A DNA stretch of 14,640 nt, from NCBI GenBank assembly GCA_035714085.1, contig DASTMP010000001.1:1-14640 (forward strand), given 5' to 3'. The first letter of the stretch is position 1; the number at the start of each line of letters is the position of its first letter. Shown piece after piece: positions 1-8,071 of this stretch. The stretch is from JAJVID01 sp035714085 (lineage in GTDB: Bacteria; Acidobacteriota; Blastocatellia; RBC074). The notes beneath the pieces were generated by a model. It did not search any database and was not told the DNA's origin. It saw only the letters and a list, made by a program, of their open reading frames with translations. Both the position numbers and the translations under genes were made by a program.

Positions 1-534
1 AACGGCGCCGTTGTCACATTCGAAGCCAGCGCGACGGACGACATTGACGGCCCTGTCGCTGTCACTCTAAGTCCGCCTTCGGGCAGCGTCTTCCCTATCG
101 GGACCACCAGGGTCGTCGCAACCGCCGCCGATTCCTCGGGCAACGAGGCGACGAAGAGTTTCTTCGTGACGGTCAAGGACACGACCGCCCCGGTCATCCA
201 AAGCCTTACCGCATCGCCGAACACGCTCTGGCCGCCGAACCATAAGATGGTTCCTGTCTTGTTAACCGCCCAGGTAAACGATGTCGCAGACCCCGCGCCG
301 ACCACTCTTATTGTTTCTGTGACCAGTAACGAACCGGTTAATGGCGATGGCGATGGCGACACCGCGCCGGACTGGGAAATCACGGGCGCCCTCACGCTCA
401 ATCTGCGGGCTGAACGACGAGGCGATGGAAATGGCCGAATCTATACGATCACGGTTGAAAGCCGCGATGTTTCCGGCAACGTAAGCGCGAGAACGGTCAC
501 CGTTTCCGTGCCAAAGAGCCAAGGAAACCCTTGA
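1..534 (+). CDS. C-terminal part of a secreted HYR/Ig-like repeat protein (5' end outside window)
   Basis: The reading frame is open from the first base and stops with TGA at 532-534, so about 177 C-terminal residues are visible. The first ~55 residues fit a HYR (hyalin repeat) beta-sandwich module: an ASATDDIDGPVAV segment, then FPIGTTRVVATAADSSGN, ending in an FFVTVKD strand. A second Ig-like module follows, with the motif LWPPNHKMVPV, a DGDGDTAPDW acidic turn and a closing SRDVSGNVSARTVTVSV strand. Such modules are known from extracellular adhesion or repeat proteins and usually have no catalytic role. No membrane anchor or sorting signal is visible at the C-terminus. The gap to the PL6 gene is 144 bp and that gene has its own strong ribosome binding site, so operon membership is unclear. 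The protein's main domain lies upstream and cannot be named. Confidence 0.85.
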   Translation, partial: NGAVVTFEASATDDIDGPVAVTLSPPSGSVFPIGTTRVVATAADSSGNEATKSFFVTVKDTTAPVIQSLTASPNTLWPPNHKMVPVLLTAQVNDVADPAPTTLIVSVTSNEPVNGDGDGDTAPDWEITGALTLNLRAERRGDGNGRIYTITVESRDVSGNVSARTVTVSVPKSQGNP

Positions 535-598
535 GGCAAGGTGTTGGCAAGAGCAGTAATCCGCACAAGCTTGACAGAAAGAAAATAGCTCCCAGCCC

Positions 599-647
599 GG
601 CCGGCCGCGTAATGCGCCGCTTGCCTACACGCGGCGCCGCGCCGGCC
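599..647 (+). terminator. GC-rich stem-loop between the repeat protein and the PL6 gene
   Basis: GGCCGG (599-604) and CCGCG (605-609) can pair with CCGGCC (642-647) and CGCGG (630-634), with a 7-nt bulge on the right side and a ~20-nt loop. There is no T-tract after it, so it is not a canonical intrinsic terminator. It could be a terminator-like or mRNA 3'-end structure for the gene ending at 534. The sequence is very GC-rich, so chance pairing is possible. Confidence 0.25.
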
Positions 648-678
648 CGAATACAGATGAATAACGAAGGAGTCCAAA

Positions 679-2619
679 ATGAAAAACACAACTAAGAAGC
701 ATTTCTCGTTAATCTGTTTTCTGCTAGTAGGAATCACAATCGCCATTGGAAATATAGGAATAAGAGTAGTAGCCGGCAATAACATGGAAGGGCCCGGACC
801 ATTACAAGGAGTAGGATGCGCCACGGCGACTTCGGGCGGGGCCTGGCAGAACGTCGCATTTTCTCTGCAGTCGGGGGCATTCACTGCCGAGTTCGACGCC
901 ACGCCATCGGTGGCGCCAATTGATAACGTGATCGGCCTTTCGCGAGGCGCGCAGACCACCTATGCCGGGTTCGCGGCGCTGGCGCGGTTCAGTCCAACGG
1001 GAAATATAGATGCGCGAAACGGCGGGGCGTATGCGGCGGCGTCTACGATTCCATACTCGGCGAACGTGACATACCACTTTCGCCTGGTGGTGAACGCGCC
1101 GGCGCACAATTACTCGATCTGTGTGAGGCCGGCAGGGGGCGCGGAGCAAACGGTCGGGACCAACTTCGCGTTCAGGACCGAGCAAAATACCGTGACCGGC
1201 CTGGATTGGTGGGGGACCTTCGTGAACGCCTCGACCCCGGGTTCCGCGACCGTATGCAACTTCACTATTACGGCCGAGACGGAGCCCGCTCCGTTGCGCA
1301 CGTTCCGTGTTTCGTCGATCTCGGCGTTGCAGTCTCAAATCAACTCGGCGATCGCCGGGGATCTGATAATCCTTACGAACGGCGTCTACACCACGACCGG
1401 GGCCATTACTGTTAACAGACAGGGGACGGCCCAGCATCCCATCGTGATCGCGGCGGATACTATTGGCGGCGCCGAGATCCGAGGCTCCGCCAGTTTCAAC
1501 TTGAGCAGCCCCGCCGCGTTCGTGACCATTCGAGGCTTCAGGTTAACCCACGCCATTGGAACAGTGCAGGCGCAAGCCGGAACCAGTCATTGCCGGATCA
1601 CCCGCAACGTTTTCCAACTCACGGGCGATGGGATATATCTGCTCGTCTCGGGCGATGACTGCGAAGTTGATCACAACACCTTCCAGAATAAAAGCACTAC
1701 TGGTCAAATGTTCTCGATTCGCGGACCGGGCAGCAGCGGGATGGCGCAACGAACCTGGGTCCATCACAACCTGTTCCAAAACTTCACCAGCGTCGGCGGT
1801 AACGGTGGAGAGACGCTCCAGGTCGGATTGAGCGGGAGAAGTCTTACCGACGCCCACACCCTGGTCGAAAACAATCTGTTCGTGAATTGCAATGGCGAAA
1901 ACGAGATGATCTCCAACAAGTCGAGCGCCAACACGTATCGCTACAATACCTTGCGCGACAGCACGTCCGGCGAATTGACGCTGCGCCACGGGAACCATTG
2001 TGTAGTCCATAGCAACTTCTTCATCAACACCGCCGGGCTACGCTTCTTCGGCGACGACCACCAGATTTATAGCAACTACTTCGAGGAGTGCGACCCCGGT
2101 ATCCAGATCGGCAACGGCGACGGCGAGGTCGCCGATGGAGCTCCTTTGACGAGCCACGATCGGCCCGACCGGGTGAGGGTTTCATTCAACACTCTGATCA
2201 ATAACAACCGAAGCGCCATCATGTCTGGAAGGACAAATGGTTTGGGCGCGACCGCGCTCGTCTTCTCCAACAACATTATTCAAACCGACCTCGGGACGAT
2301 CCTAACTTTGAGTGGGCCGGCGCCGAACGCCAGGTTCGAGGGGAACATCGTCTTCGGATCGGCCCCGAACGACGATATGCCGACGAGCGGGGCGCGTCGC
2401 GTCAATCCCCTGCTCTCGCAGGATTCCTTCGGCGTGTTCAGATTGCTCTCAACCAGCCCGGCCATCAACACGTCGGTGGGATCGTACCCGGAAGTCACCA
2501 TTGACCTGGACGGGCAGTCGCGGTCCGGGACGAAGGATGTAGGCGCGGATGAATTCTCGACTGCGCCGGTCATTCGACGCCCTCTCACGGCTGCGAACGT
2601 TGGCCCTAACGCCCCTTGA
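679..2619 (+). CDS. Secreted polysaccharide lyase family 6 (chondroitinase B/alginate lyase-like)
   Basis: This 646-residue protein starts at ATG 679, six bases after AAGGAG (667-672). A hydrophobic signal segment spans about residues 9-32. Residues ~40-200 form an extra N-terminal domain that looks like a beta-sandwich of the kind fused to secreted enzymes. Residues ~208-625 are a right-handed parallel beta-helix of the PL6/chondroitinase B type. The family signature is clear: ENEMISNKSSANTYRYNT followed by GELTLRHGN. In PL6, a Lys acts as base and an Arg as acid in Ca2+-dependent beta-elimination of uronic-acid polymers. Here these are Lys414 and Arg436, with Glu407 and Glu409 as Ca2+ ligands. 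The Glu-Glu-Lys spacing equals that of chondroitinase B (243/245/250). The C-terminus (DVGADEF near the end) is typical, so the protein is complete. Members act on alginate or on dermatan/chondroitin; the substrate cannot be told from sequence alone. Confidence 0.9.
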   Translation: MKNTTKKHFSLICFLLVGITIAIGNIGIRVVAGNNMEGPGPLQGVGCATATSGGAWQNVAFSLQSGAFTAEFDATPSVAPIDNVIGLSRGAQTTYAGFAALARFSPTGNIDARNGGAYAAASTIPYSANVTYHFRLVVNAPAHNYSICVRPAGGAEQTVGTNFAFRTEQNTVTGLDWWGTFVNASTPGSATVCNFTITAETEPAPLRTFRVSSISALQSQINSAIAGDLIILTNGVYTTTGAITVNRQGTAQHPIVIAADTIGGAEIRGSASFNLSSPAAFVTIRGFRLTHAIGTVQAQAGTSHCRITRNVFQLTGDGIYLLVSGDDCEVDHNTFQNKSTTGQMFSIRGPGSSGMAQRTWVHHNLFQNFTSVGGNGGETLQVGLSGRSLTDAHTLVENNLFVNCNGENEMISNKSSANTYRYNTLRDSTSGELTLRHGNHCVVHSNFFINTAGLRFFGDDHQIYSNYFEECDPGIQIGNGDGEVADGAPLTSHDRPDRVRVSFNTLINNNRSAIMSGRTNGLGATALVFSNNIIQTDLGTILTLSGPAPNARFEGNIVFGSAPNDDMPTSGARRVNPLLSQDSFGVFRLLSTSPAINTSVGSYPEVTIDLDGQSRSGTKDVGADEFSTAPVIRRPLTAANVGPNAP

Positions 2620-2706
2620 TTGATTACTCAATCAGGGTAATTGAAGGGTGTGCAAATTAAACTTCAATGGCGTCAATCATATGCGCCGGAGGCGCAACGG
2701 ATATTA

Positions 2707-2978
2707 GGCGGCGGCTGTCGCGTCGCCGGGTCATTCACTGCCCAGAGCGGCTTCGTCTTTCCGCTCTCGAGCGGCGGCGCGAACTCGATTAATGGCCTGC
2801 CGGATCGTGTGCCGGGCGTACCGCTAGAAGTGCCCAAGGAATTGCAACGATGGTATGATGACAAGGCGTCGGTGTCGTTGCCCAGCGGGCGCATAATAAC
2901 GCCATTACGTGGGGCTCGTAGACGCAGAACACATATGACGCGCGGCAAATTGAACTGGTCATGAGGGTCAGGTTCTGA
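2707..2978 (+). pseudogene. Relic of the C-terminal end of a TonB-dependent receptor
   Basis: Frame 1 from 2707 to 2904 encodes a stretch typical of the late beta-barrel of acidobacterial Oar-like receptors: RVAGSFTAQSGFVFPLSS, DRVPGVPLEVPKELQRWYD and LPSGRIITP. The frame then becomes meaningless (arginine-rich). The expected last barrel strand appears two frames over: TQNTYDARQIELVMRVRF followed by TGA at 2976-2978, ending in the aromatic residue typical of outer-membrane proteins, with an in-frame TAG at 2919-2921 just before it. In intact relatives roughly 100 residues usually separate these two motifs, so the relic carries an internal deletion plus a frameshift. No N-terminal signal, plug or main barrel is present, because the PL6 gene ends only 88 bp upstream. 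The motifs differ from those of the intact receptor at 3477, so this is a remnant of a different subfamily, not a fresh duplicate. Confidence 0.75.
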
Positions 2979-3084
2979 CCAGAAGCCCCTTTTATTCGAG
3001 AAGAGGCGCGCCCGGCGCTTTGAATAAAAATACCGGAAGTGGCGCGACAACACTTTGCTGGGATAAGCCATTGTCTAAGTCTAT

Positions 3085-3335
3085 GGGCTTTTCTGAAAAG
3101 CCCGGCTTTCAGCCTGCGACGCAGGCGACAGCATAGAGCCTGGGGTGTCAGCCCCTTGAAAGCGAAAGTCCAAGATCGCCTGGTCCGTGAAACGGGCGAC
3201 AGCGCGTGACTGTCGCCCGTTTCACGGGCCGGATGTCTCGTTGGCGTCGGTTCCCAGGTTCCGCTGACGCTATACCCTGGCTTTATGCCGGCGCCCGCCT
3301 CGCAGGCTGAAACAGGGGACTTTTCAGAAAGGCTC
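3085..3335. repeat. ~250 bp imperfect palindromic element
   Basis: The outer arms are inverted copies of each other. The left arm begins near 3085 with GGGCTTTTCTGAAAAG and runs through TTTCAGCCTGCGA to about 3152. The reverse complement of the right arm (about 3260-3335) reads AGCCTTTCTGAAAAG and then TTTCAGCCTGCGA in the same order, with substitutions and small indels. The dyad axis (about 3210) coincides with the perfect hairpin at 3185-3227. Each outer end also contains its own short palindrome around TTTTCTGAAAA. No transposase frame fits inside. This looks like a non-autonomous repeat (MITE- or REPIN-like) or a structured intergenic RNA. Copy number in the genome cannot be judged from this window. 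Confidence 0.7.
3182..3230. repeat. Perfect 18 bp hairpin at the centre of the palindromic element
   Basis: CCGTGAAACGGGCGACAG (3185-3202) is an exact inverted copy of 3210-3227, with a 7-nt loop, CGCGTGA. After one T/G mismatch two more pairs extend the stem to 3182-3230. There is no T-tract on either side. Transcribed from either strand it would form a very stable stem. Confidence 0.85.
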
Positions 3336-3476
3336 TAATCCAGCAACGTCAATGCCAGGCAGATCAAAGACTGAAAGCGAATGTAAGAACCTCCGCCGAC
3401 GGATGGCGCTCCGTTCACAATCAAGATACTTCCCGCCTGGCGTCAACAATGAAAGCTGCCTGAAAGGAGTAGCGCC

Positions 3477-6400
3477 ATGAAATCGAAGGGAACCTATCCA
3501 GAGATCATTTCTGTAAGTCTTTCCGCCAACCGCCGGGTGTCATTGAGTCTAGGGTTGTTTTTTCTGTTCGCCTTTTCCGGGACAGCCTATGCGCAAGGGT
3601 TTGGGAGCATCGTCGGTAACGTAACGGATCCTTCCGGGGCGGTCATCGCGAACGCAAAAGTCACCGTGACCGAACAGGGCACGGGCTTCGCGCGAACAGC
3701 CGTCACTGACACTGATGGTCACTACGTCCTCACCTCGCTTCGCCCGGCGAAATACGATCTGAGCATTGAAGCCACGGGCTTCCGCACATTTAGCCAAAAG
3801 GGATTGACATTGCTTGCGGATCAAAGCCTCACGGTGAACGTAACGGCGCAAGTAGGGACGAGAGAGGAGGTCGTCAATGTGACGGGCGACGCGATTCAAG
3901 TGGACACCTCTACGCCAACCCTCAAGCAAGTCATCGAAAAAGAGCGCGTCACAGAGCTGCCATTGAATGGTCGCAACGCGGCTACACTCACCCTGACGGC
4001 GCCTGGCGCGGTCACTTCCCCCAGCGGCGGCGCCGACCAGGGCACGACCAAGACGTTTCCGGGCGCGGTGACGATTTCGGCCAACGGGGCGAGGCAGAAT
4101 ATGGTCAGTTATCAACTCGACGGCGGCAACTACGTGGACGAGTATACCAACGTCAATCAGCCTTTCCCCATGCCGGACGCGCTACAGGAATTCAGCGTGC
4201 AGACTAGCAATTACAGCGCGGAATACGGGCAAAACGCCGGAGCTGTTGTGAACGTCGTGACGAGGTCTGGGACCAACAGCTTTCATGGCGACGCGTTCGA
4301 GTTCGTGCGCAATTCCATTTTCAATGCGAGACAGTGGCAGGCTGCGACTCGGGATCAACTCAAGCGCAACCAGTTTGGCGGCGTTTTCGGCGGTCCGATC
4401 GTTCATGATCGCACATTCTTCTTTGGTTCATTCCAGGGTACGCGTTTTCGCAATATCGGGGGAACTACCACACAGACCGTGCCCAGCGCGGCCTTAAAGG
4501 CGACCGCTACGGATCCGGCGATCATCAACCTCCTGAAGGGCATCCCGACAGGCGACGCCAGCAACAGAGTAAGTTTCGCCCGGCCAGACCGGCAGAACTT
4601 CAACGAGGCGCTCGTCAAGATTGATCATTCATTCAGTCAGAAAGACAAGGTGTCGGGCCGGTACTTCTATAACCGCTTTTCGAGAAACGCGGTGTTTGAT
4701 CCCACGAATCTCCTGACGTATTCCGACGGTTCAACCATCGTCTCGCAGAACACTCTCGTACAATACACCCATGTCTTCAGCCCGACTCTGCTGAACGCCT
4801 TCCGTTTCAGCTACGCCCATGAAAACGCCTCGCGCGGCCCGGCGCCAGACGCGATTAGCGTCGCGGATTTGGGCGTCGCGCTGCCATTCCAGTCCGACCA
4901 GAAGGCCATCCAGCAGATCAGGGTGAACGGAGCGTTTAATTTCGGTGATAATCCCAGCGCCACGTTCTTCCGCGACAACTTCACCTGGGGTGATGACGTG
5001 AACTGGGTTTTGGGTAAGCACGACTTGCGCTTCGGTGGAGTGATCGAGCGTAGCCGGGTGGATCTCGATAACAGATTCTTTCAACCGGCGGAGTTCAGCT
5101 TTCCATCTCTCACCGCTTTCCTGGCCGGTCAACTCGGGGATTACAGTGGTAACGTAGCCTTCCGTCAGGGCGCCGGAGAATTCAAGAACAATCGCAACTA
5201 TTTCATCGGCGCGTATATTCAGGACAATATTCGTGTCAGCCGGCGGCTGACCGTCAACCTGGGACTGCGCTATGAGCCGTTCCTGCCCTGGCACGAGCTC
5301 AAGGGGCGCGTGCAGCAGTTCCGGCTGCCCGACTTTCTCGCCGGCGTCCATTCCAAACAATTCCCCAACGCGCCAGCCGGAGTGTTCTTCCCTGGTGACG
5401 CCGGTGTGCCAGAAGACGGCGTCCGCTCCAGCTTAAACAACTTCGCCCCCCGCATCGGTTTTGCATACGATGTGTTTGGGGATGGCAAGACGTCCTTGCG
5501 CGGTGGGTTCGGAGTCTTCTTCGATAGCCGTATAAACGGCATCATCAATAACCGGTTTGTGGACCAGACCCCATTCAGCCCACAATTAATCCTGAGCACC
5601 TTGACCGGCGCGGTAAAACCCGGGTCTTTCAGCGATCCGCTGTGCACCAAGGCCGCGACGCAGGTGGCCCTCGGTTGCGCATCGCAAGCCAGCGTCTACC
5701 CGTTCCCCGCGCCTTTCCCGCCACCCGCGAATTCCCAGTTCACCTTGAATCAGCTCATCCTTACCTGGGATCCGGTGAATAAATACCAGGTTCCGACGGT
5801 GTATAACTGGAATCTGGCTATCGAGCGCCAGTTGCCATCGAGCGTGCTGGCGCGCATCGCGTATGTGGGCTCTCACAGCAGCCACCTGACTGAGACGCTG
5901 AATCTGGACCCGGCGCCTGTTGGCGGCGGCAATCGCAGGCTCAACACCATCGCCGGCGCTCCTTTATTTAGCGACATTCAGGAGGACCTTCAGGACATCA
6001 ATTCAAACTACCACTCGCTTCAGTTGTCCGCCGAAAGGCGCCTGTCCGGCGGATTGACGATCCTCGGCTCCTACACCTGGTCGAAAAGCATAGACGATCT
6101 CCCGCCCCTCGCGGGCGTCACCGGCTTCGATACATATTCGGCGCGGCCCTGGGACGATCCACTGCGGCACCAGTTCGACCGTGGACCATCGGAATTCGAT
6201 CACACGCACCGCTTCGTGGTGTCGTACGTCTGGAAGCTTCCTGCTATTGCGAGTTCTAACAGCCTTGTTCGCCATACGTTGGGGAACTGGCAGCTCAGCG
6301 GGTTGGTTCAGGCGCAAACCGGCCGGCCAATCACGATCTTGTCAGGAGTAAACAATTCCGGGACAGGAATCGGACAGGACCGAGCTAATCTCGTCGGCGA

Positions 6401-6752
6401 CCCGTACGGCGCCGGCGCATGCGCTGGCAATACAAAACCCTGCCAGGACTTTCTGAACCTGACTTCGTTTGTGGCCAATCCGGCCGGAACGTTCGGCAAC
6501 CTCGGCAAAGGGAGTTTGCGTTTTCCGGGGCTCTATACCTGGGATATGGCCTTCACCAAAAATTTCCCGTTCACCGAGCGAATCAGCCTCCAGTTCCGCG
6601 CCGAGTTTTTCAACATCTTCAACCGCGTGAACTTCGATGAGACTACCGCTACTGGTAATTTTTCGAAGGTCAGTTCGAAGGGAAACTTTGGGGCTTTACA
6701 GCAGGCCGGCGACCCGCGCATCGGCCAATTGGCGTTGAAGCTCTTCTTCTAA
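3477..6752 (+). CDS. Oar-like TonB-dependent outer-membrane receptor
   Basis: The protein has 1091 residues; ATG 3477 follows AAGGAG (3464-3469) by seven bases. A signal peptide ends at about residue 39 (TAYA, then Q). Residues ~42-120 are a carboxypeptidase-regulatory-like domain (GSIVGNVTDPSGAVIANAKV). Residues ~150-265 are the TonB plug, with ELPLNGRN, YQLDGG and NAGAVVNVVTRSGTN. The rest is a large beta-barrel with late motifs such as SLQFRAEFFNIFNRVNF, ending RIGQLALKLFF with the terminal aromatic residue used for outer-membrane insertion. Such receptors are abundant in Acidobacteriota and bind or import oligosaccharides and other ligands with TonB energy. Unlike Bacteroidota SusC, no SusD-type lipoprotein follows. 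The lyase gene starts 30 bp downstream, so the two are probably co-transcribed, which suggests import of lyase products. The actual ligand is inferred only from context. Confidence 0.93.
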   Translation: MKSKGTYPEIISVSLSANRRVSLSLGLFFLFAFSGTAYAQGFGSIVGNVTDPSGAVIANAKVTVTEQGTGFARTAVTDTDGHYVLTSLRPAKYDLSIEATGFRTFSQKGLTLLADQSLTVNVTAQVGTREEVVNVTGDAIQVDTSTPTLKQVIEKERVTELPLNGRNAATLTLTAPGAVTSPSGGADQGTTKTFPGAVTISANGARQNMVSYQLDGGNYVDEYTNVNQPFPMPDALQEFSVQTSNYSAEYGQNAGAVVNVVTRSGTNSFHGDAFEFVRNSIFNARQWQAATRDQLKRNQFGGVFGGPIVHDRTFFFGSFQGTRFRNIGGTTTQTVPSAALKATATDPAIINLLKGIPTGDASNRVSFARPDRQNFNEALVKIDHSFSQKDKVSGRYFYNRFSRNAVFDPTNLLTYSDGSTIVSQNTLVQYTHVFSPTLLNAFRFSYAHENASRGPAPDAISVADLGVALPFQSDQKAIQQIRVNGAFNFGDNPSATFFRDNFTWGDDVNWVLGKHDLRFGGVIERSRVDLDNRFFQPAEFSFPSLTAFLAGQLGDYSGNVAFRQGAGEFKNNRNYFIGAYIQDNIRVSRRLTVNLGLRYEPFLPWHELKGRVQQFRLPDFLAGVHSKQFPNAPAGVFFPGDAGVPEDGVRSSLNNFAPRIGFAYDVFGDGKTSLRGGFGVFFDSRINGIINNRFVDQTPFSPQLILSTLTGAVKPGSFSDPLCTKAATQVALGCASQASVYPFPAPFPPPANSQFTLNQLILTWDPVNKYQVPTVYNWNLAIERQLPSSVLARIAYVGSHSSHLTETLNLDPAPVGGGNRRLNTIAGAPLFSDIQEDLQDINSNYHSLQLSAERRLSGGLTILGSYTWSKSIDDLPPLAGVTGFDTYSARPWDDPLRHQFDRGPSEFDHTHRFVVSYVWKLPAIASSNSLVRHTLGNWQLSGLVQAQTGRPITILSGVNNSGTGIGQDRANLVGDPYGAGACAGNTKPCQDFLNLTSFVANPAGTFGNLGKGSLRFPGLYTWDMAFTKNFPFTERISLQFRAEFFNIFNRVNFDETTATGNFSKVSSKGNFGALQQAGDPRIGQLALKLFF

Positions 6753-6770
6753 ATCAAAATAACAAACTTG

Positions 6771-6774
6771 AGGA
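6771..6774 (+). promoter_or_regulatory. Ribosome binding site that decides the lyase start
   Basis: AGGA lies eight bases before ATG 6783. A TTG at 6768 overlaps this site and cannot use it, so ATG 6783 is the better start. The perfect inverted repeat begins inside that start codon, so the site sits just outside the base of a potential 28 bp stem. Confidence 0.55.
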
Positions 6775-6782
6775 CAAAAGAA

Positions 6783-8045
6783 ATGGCCACAGAGACACCG
6801 CAGACACAGAGCAATAGAGAAAAGAGACTGTCGAGGAACTTCTTATCTCTTTTGCTCTGTGTCTGCGGTGTCTCTGTGGCCTACTTGGCGTTGGTAGGTT
6901 TGGCCGCCACGCAGCCACAGAAATTCGACGCGGCCGCATTCGATCGTGACCGCGTACTGAAGGCCGCGAACCAGTATCTGTCCGAAGCGCCGATTACGAT
7001 CACGGCTTCGAGCAATCCGCGCAGCGGCGGTGGCGCGCACGATTTCTTTTCCGAGGGCGATTACTGGTGGCCGGACCCGCAGAATCCCGACGGTCCGTAC
7101 ATTCAGCGCGACGGAATGACTAACCCGGACAACTTCACCGATCATCGCCGCTACTTGATGCGGTTGAGCGTGCAAGTTCCGGCGCTGGTCGCGGCATGGA
7201 AACTGACCGGAGATCAACGTTACGCCACGCATGCGGCAAAACATCTTCGCGCGTGGTTCCTGGACGAAAAAACGCGAATGAACCCGAGCCTGAAATTCGC
7301 GCAGGCGATCAAGGGGCGTGTGACCGGGCGCGGCATCGGCATCATCGACACGATCCATCTTGTGGAAGTCGCGCGCGCGATCGAAAAGCTGGAAGAGTCG
7401 ACCGCCTTGTCGAAGGCGGAACGAACAGGGATCAAGCAATGGTTCGCAGATTACCTCAACTGGATGACAACGCATCCTTATGGCATCGAGGAGCGCGAGG
7501 CGAAAAACAATCACGGCACATGCTGGGTAATGCAGGTCGCGGCGTTCGCCCGGCTGACGGGCAATCAAGAAATGCTCGGCTACAGCCGCGAGCGGTTTAA
7601 AACCGTACTGATCCCAAATCAGATGGCCGCCGATGGCAGCTTCCCACAGGAGATGCGGCGGACCAAGCCCTATGGATACTCGCTCTTCAACCTCGACGCG
7701 ATGGCGACGATTTGCCAGATTCTCTCTACGCCTGAAAACAACCTCTGGACGTTTGAACTTCCCGATAGGCGCGGGATGCGCAAAGCAATGGCGTTTATGA
7801 CCCCCTACATCAGGGACAAGAAGAGCTGGCCGCTTAAACCGGACGTGATGTATGACCAGGAATGGCCGATGCGGCATTGCAGTTTGCTATTTGCGGGACA
7901 AGCGTTCGACAAGCGTGATTACGTCGAATTGTGGAAGAGCTTAAAAGCCGACTCGGCGGTCGAAGAAGTGATTCGTAACTTCTTCATCCGTCAGCCAGTG
8001 TTGTGGCTATTCCCAAGCGGCGGCTCTGACTCGCAAATGAAATGA
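6783..8045 (+). CDS. Exported alginate-lyase-fold enzyme, PL38-like
   Basis: From ATG 6783 this is 420 residues. A signal peptide has basic residues at ~12-18 and a hydrophobic core at ~20-42, with cleavage likely near AAT/Q at 43-44. The mature part matches the Alginate_lyase (alpha/alpha-barrel) family from end to end: DYWWPDPQNPDGPYIQRDG, NPDNFTDHRR, AWFLDEKTRMNPSLKFAQAI, GRGIGIIDT and EAKNNHGTCWVMQ. The overall pattern resembles PL38 (glucuronan/alginate lyases) more than classical PL5; I recognise this from motifs, not alignment. Candidate catalytic residues are Asn243/His244 in NNHG, Arg292 or Arg293, and Tyr297 or Tyr299 in PYGYS. It would cleave a uronic-acid polymer by beta-elimination in the periplasm or outside the cell. 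It follows the TonB receptor by 30 bp. Oddly, residues 1-10 and 24-33 are encoded by the arms of an inverted repeat. Confidence 0.87.
   Translation: MATETPQTQSNREKRLSRNFLSLLLCVCGVSVAYLALVGLAATQPQKFDAAAFDRDRVLKAANQYLSEAPITITASSNPRSGGGAHDFFSEGDYWWPDPQNPDGPYIQRDGMTNPDNFTDHRRYLMRLSVQVPALVAAWKLTGDQRYATHAAKHLRAWFLDEKTRMNPSLKFAQAIKGRVTGRGIGIIDTIHLVEVARAIEKLEESTALSKAERTGIKQWFADYLNWMTTHPYGIEEREAKNNHGTCWVMQVAAFARLTGNQEMLGYSRERFKTVLIPNQMAADGSFPQEMRRTKPYGYSLFNLDAMATICQILSTPENNLWTFELPDRRGMRKAMAFMTPYIRDKKSWPLKPDVMYDQEWPMRHCSLLFAGQAFDKRDYVELWKSLKADSAVEEVIRNFFIRQPVLWLFPSGGSDSQMK
6785..6881. repeat. Perfect 28 bp inverted repeat inside the lyase signal-peptide region
   Basis: Bases 6785-6812 (beginning GGCCACAGAGACACCGCAG) are exactly inverted at 6854-6881, with 41 bp between. 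An inner AAAAGAGA block (6820-6827) also pairs with 6846-6853 after a short bulge. The arms are built of CACAGAGACAC-type units, a style of palindromic repeat common between genes in some Acidobacteriota (from general knowledge). It starts at the last base of the lyase start codon, so it is both coding DNA and a possible mRNA stem at the initiation site. Confidence 0.92.
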
Positions 8046-8071
8046 AGATAGATATTGAAACGAACACAGAG

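Larger units (their letters stand above)
2979..3476. other. Gene-free interval upstream of the TonB receptor
   Basis: These ~500 bp have no credible coding frame. They contain a weak AT-rich inverted repeat (TTTTATTC at 2990-2997, GAATAAAA at 3022-3029), the long palindromic element at 3085-3335, and about 140 bp of leader before the receptor start. I could not find a convincing -35/-10 pair in the leader. The promoter for the receptor gene most likely lies here, but its position is not visible. Confidence 0.6.

Noticed and set aside
341..360. GATGGC triplet-like direct repeat encoding DGDGD
   Set aside because: It is only two to three short units inside a coding Ig-like module; an acidic turn, not a repeat element.
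571..576. Perfect TTGACA as a -35 box before the PL6 gene
   Set aside because: At 16-18 bp spacing the sequence is GC-rich with no -10-like hexamer, so I do not call a promoter.
2641..2964. Open frame with a TTG start, 107 codons
   Set aside because: The middle matches receptor barrel motifs out of context and the end is an arginine-rich out-of-frame tail, so it is part of a pseudogene and not an intact small gene.
2990..3029. TTTTATTC/GAATAAAA inverted repeat after the receptor relic
   Set aside because: It is only 8 bp, AT-rich, with a 24-nt loop; too weak to call a terminator or attachment site.
6843..7877. 344-codon open frame on the minus strand
   Set aside because: It is antisense to the lyase, has no recognisable motifs and is rich in Arg and His, as expected of a shadow frame.
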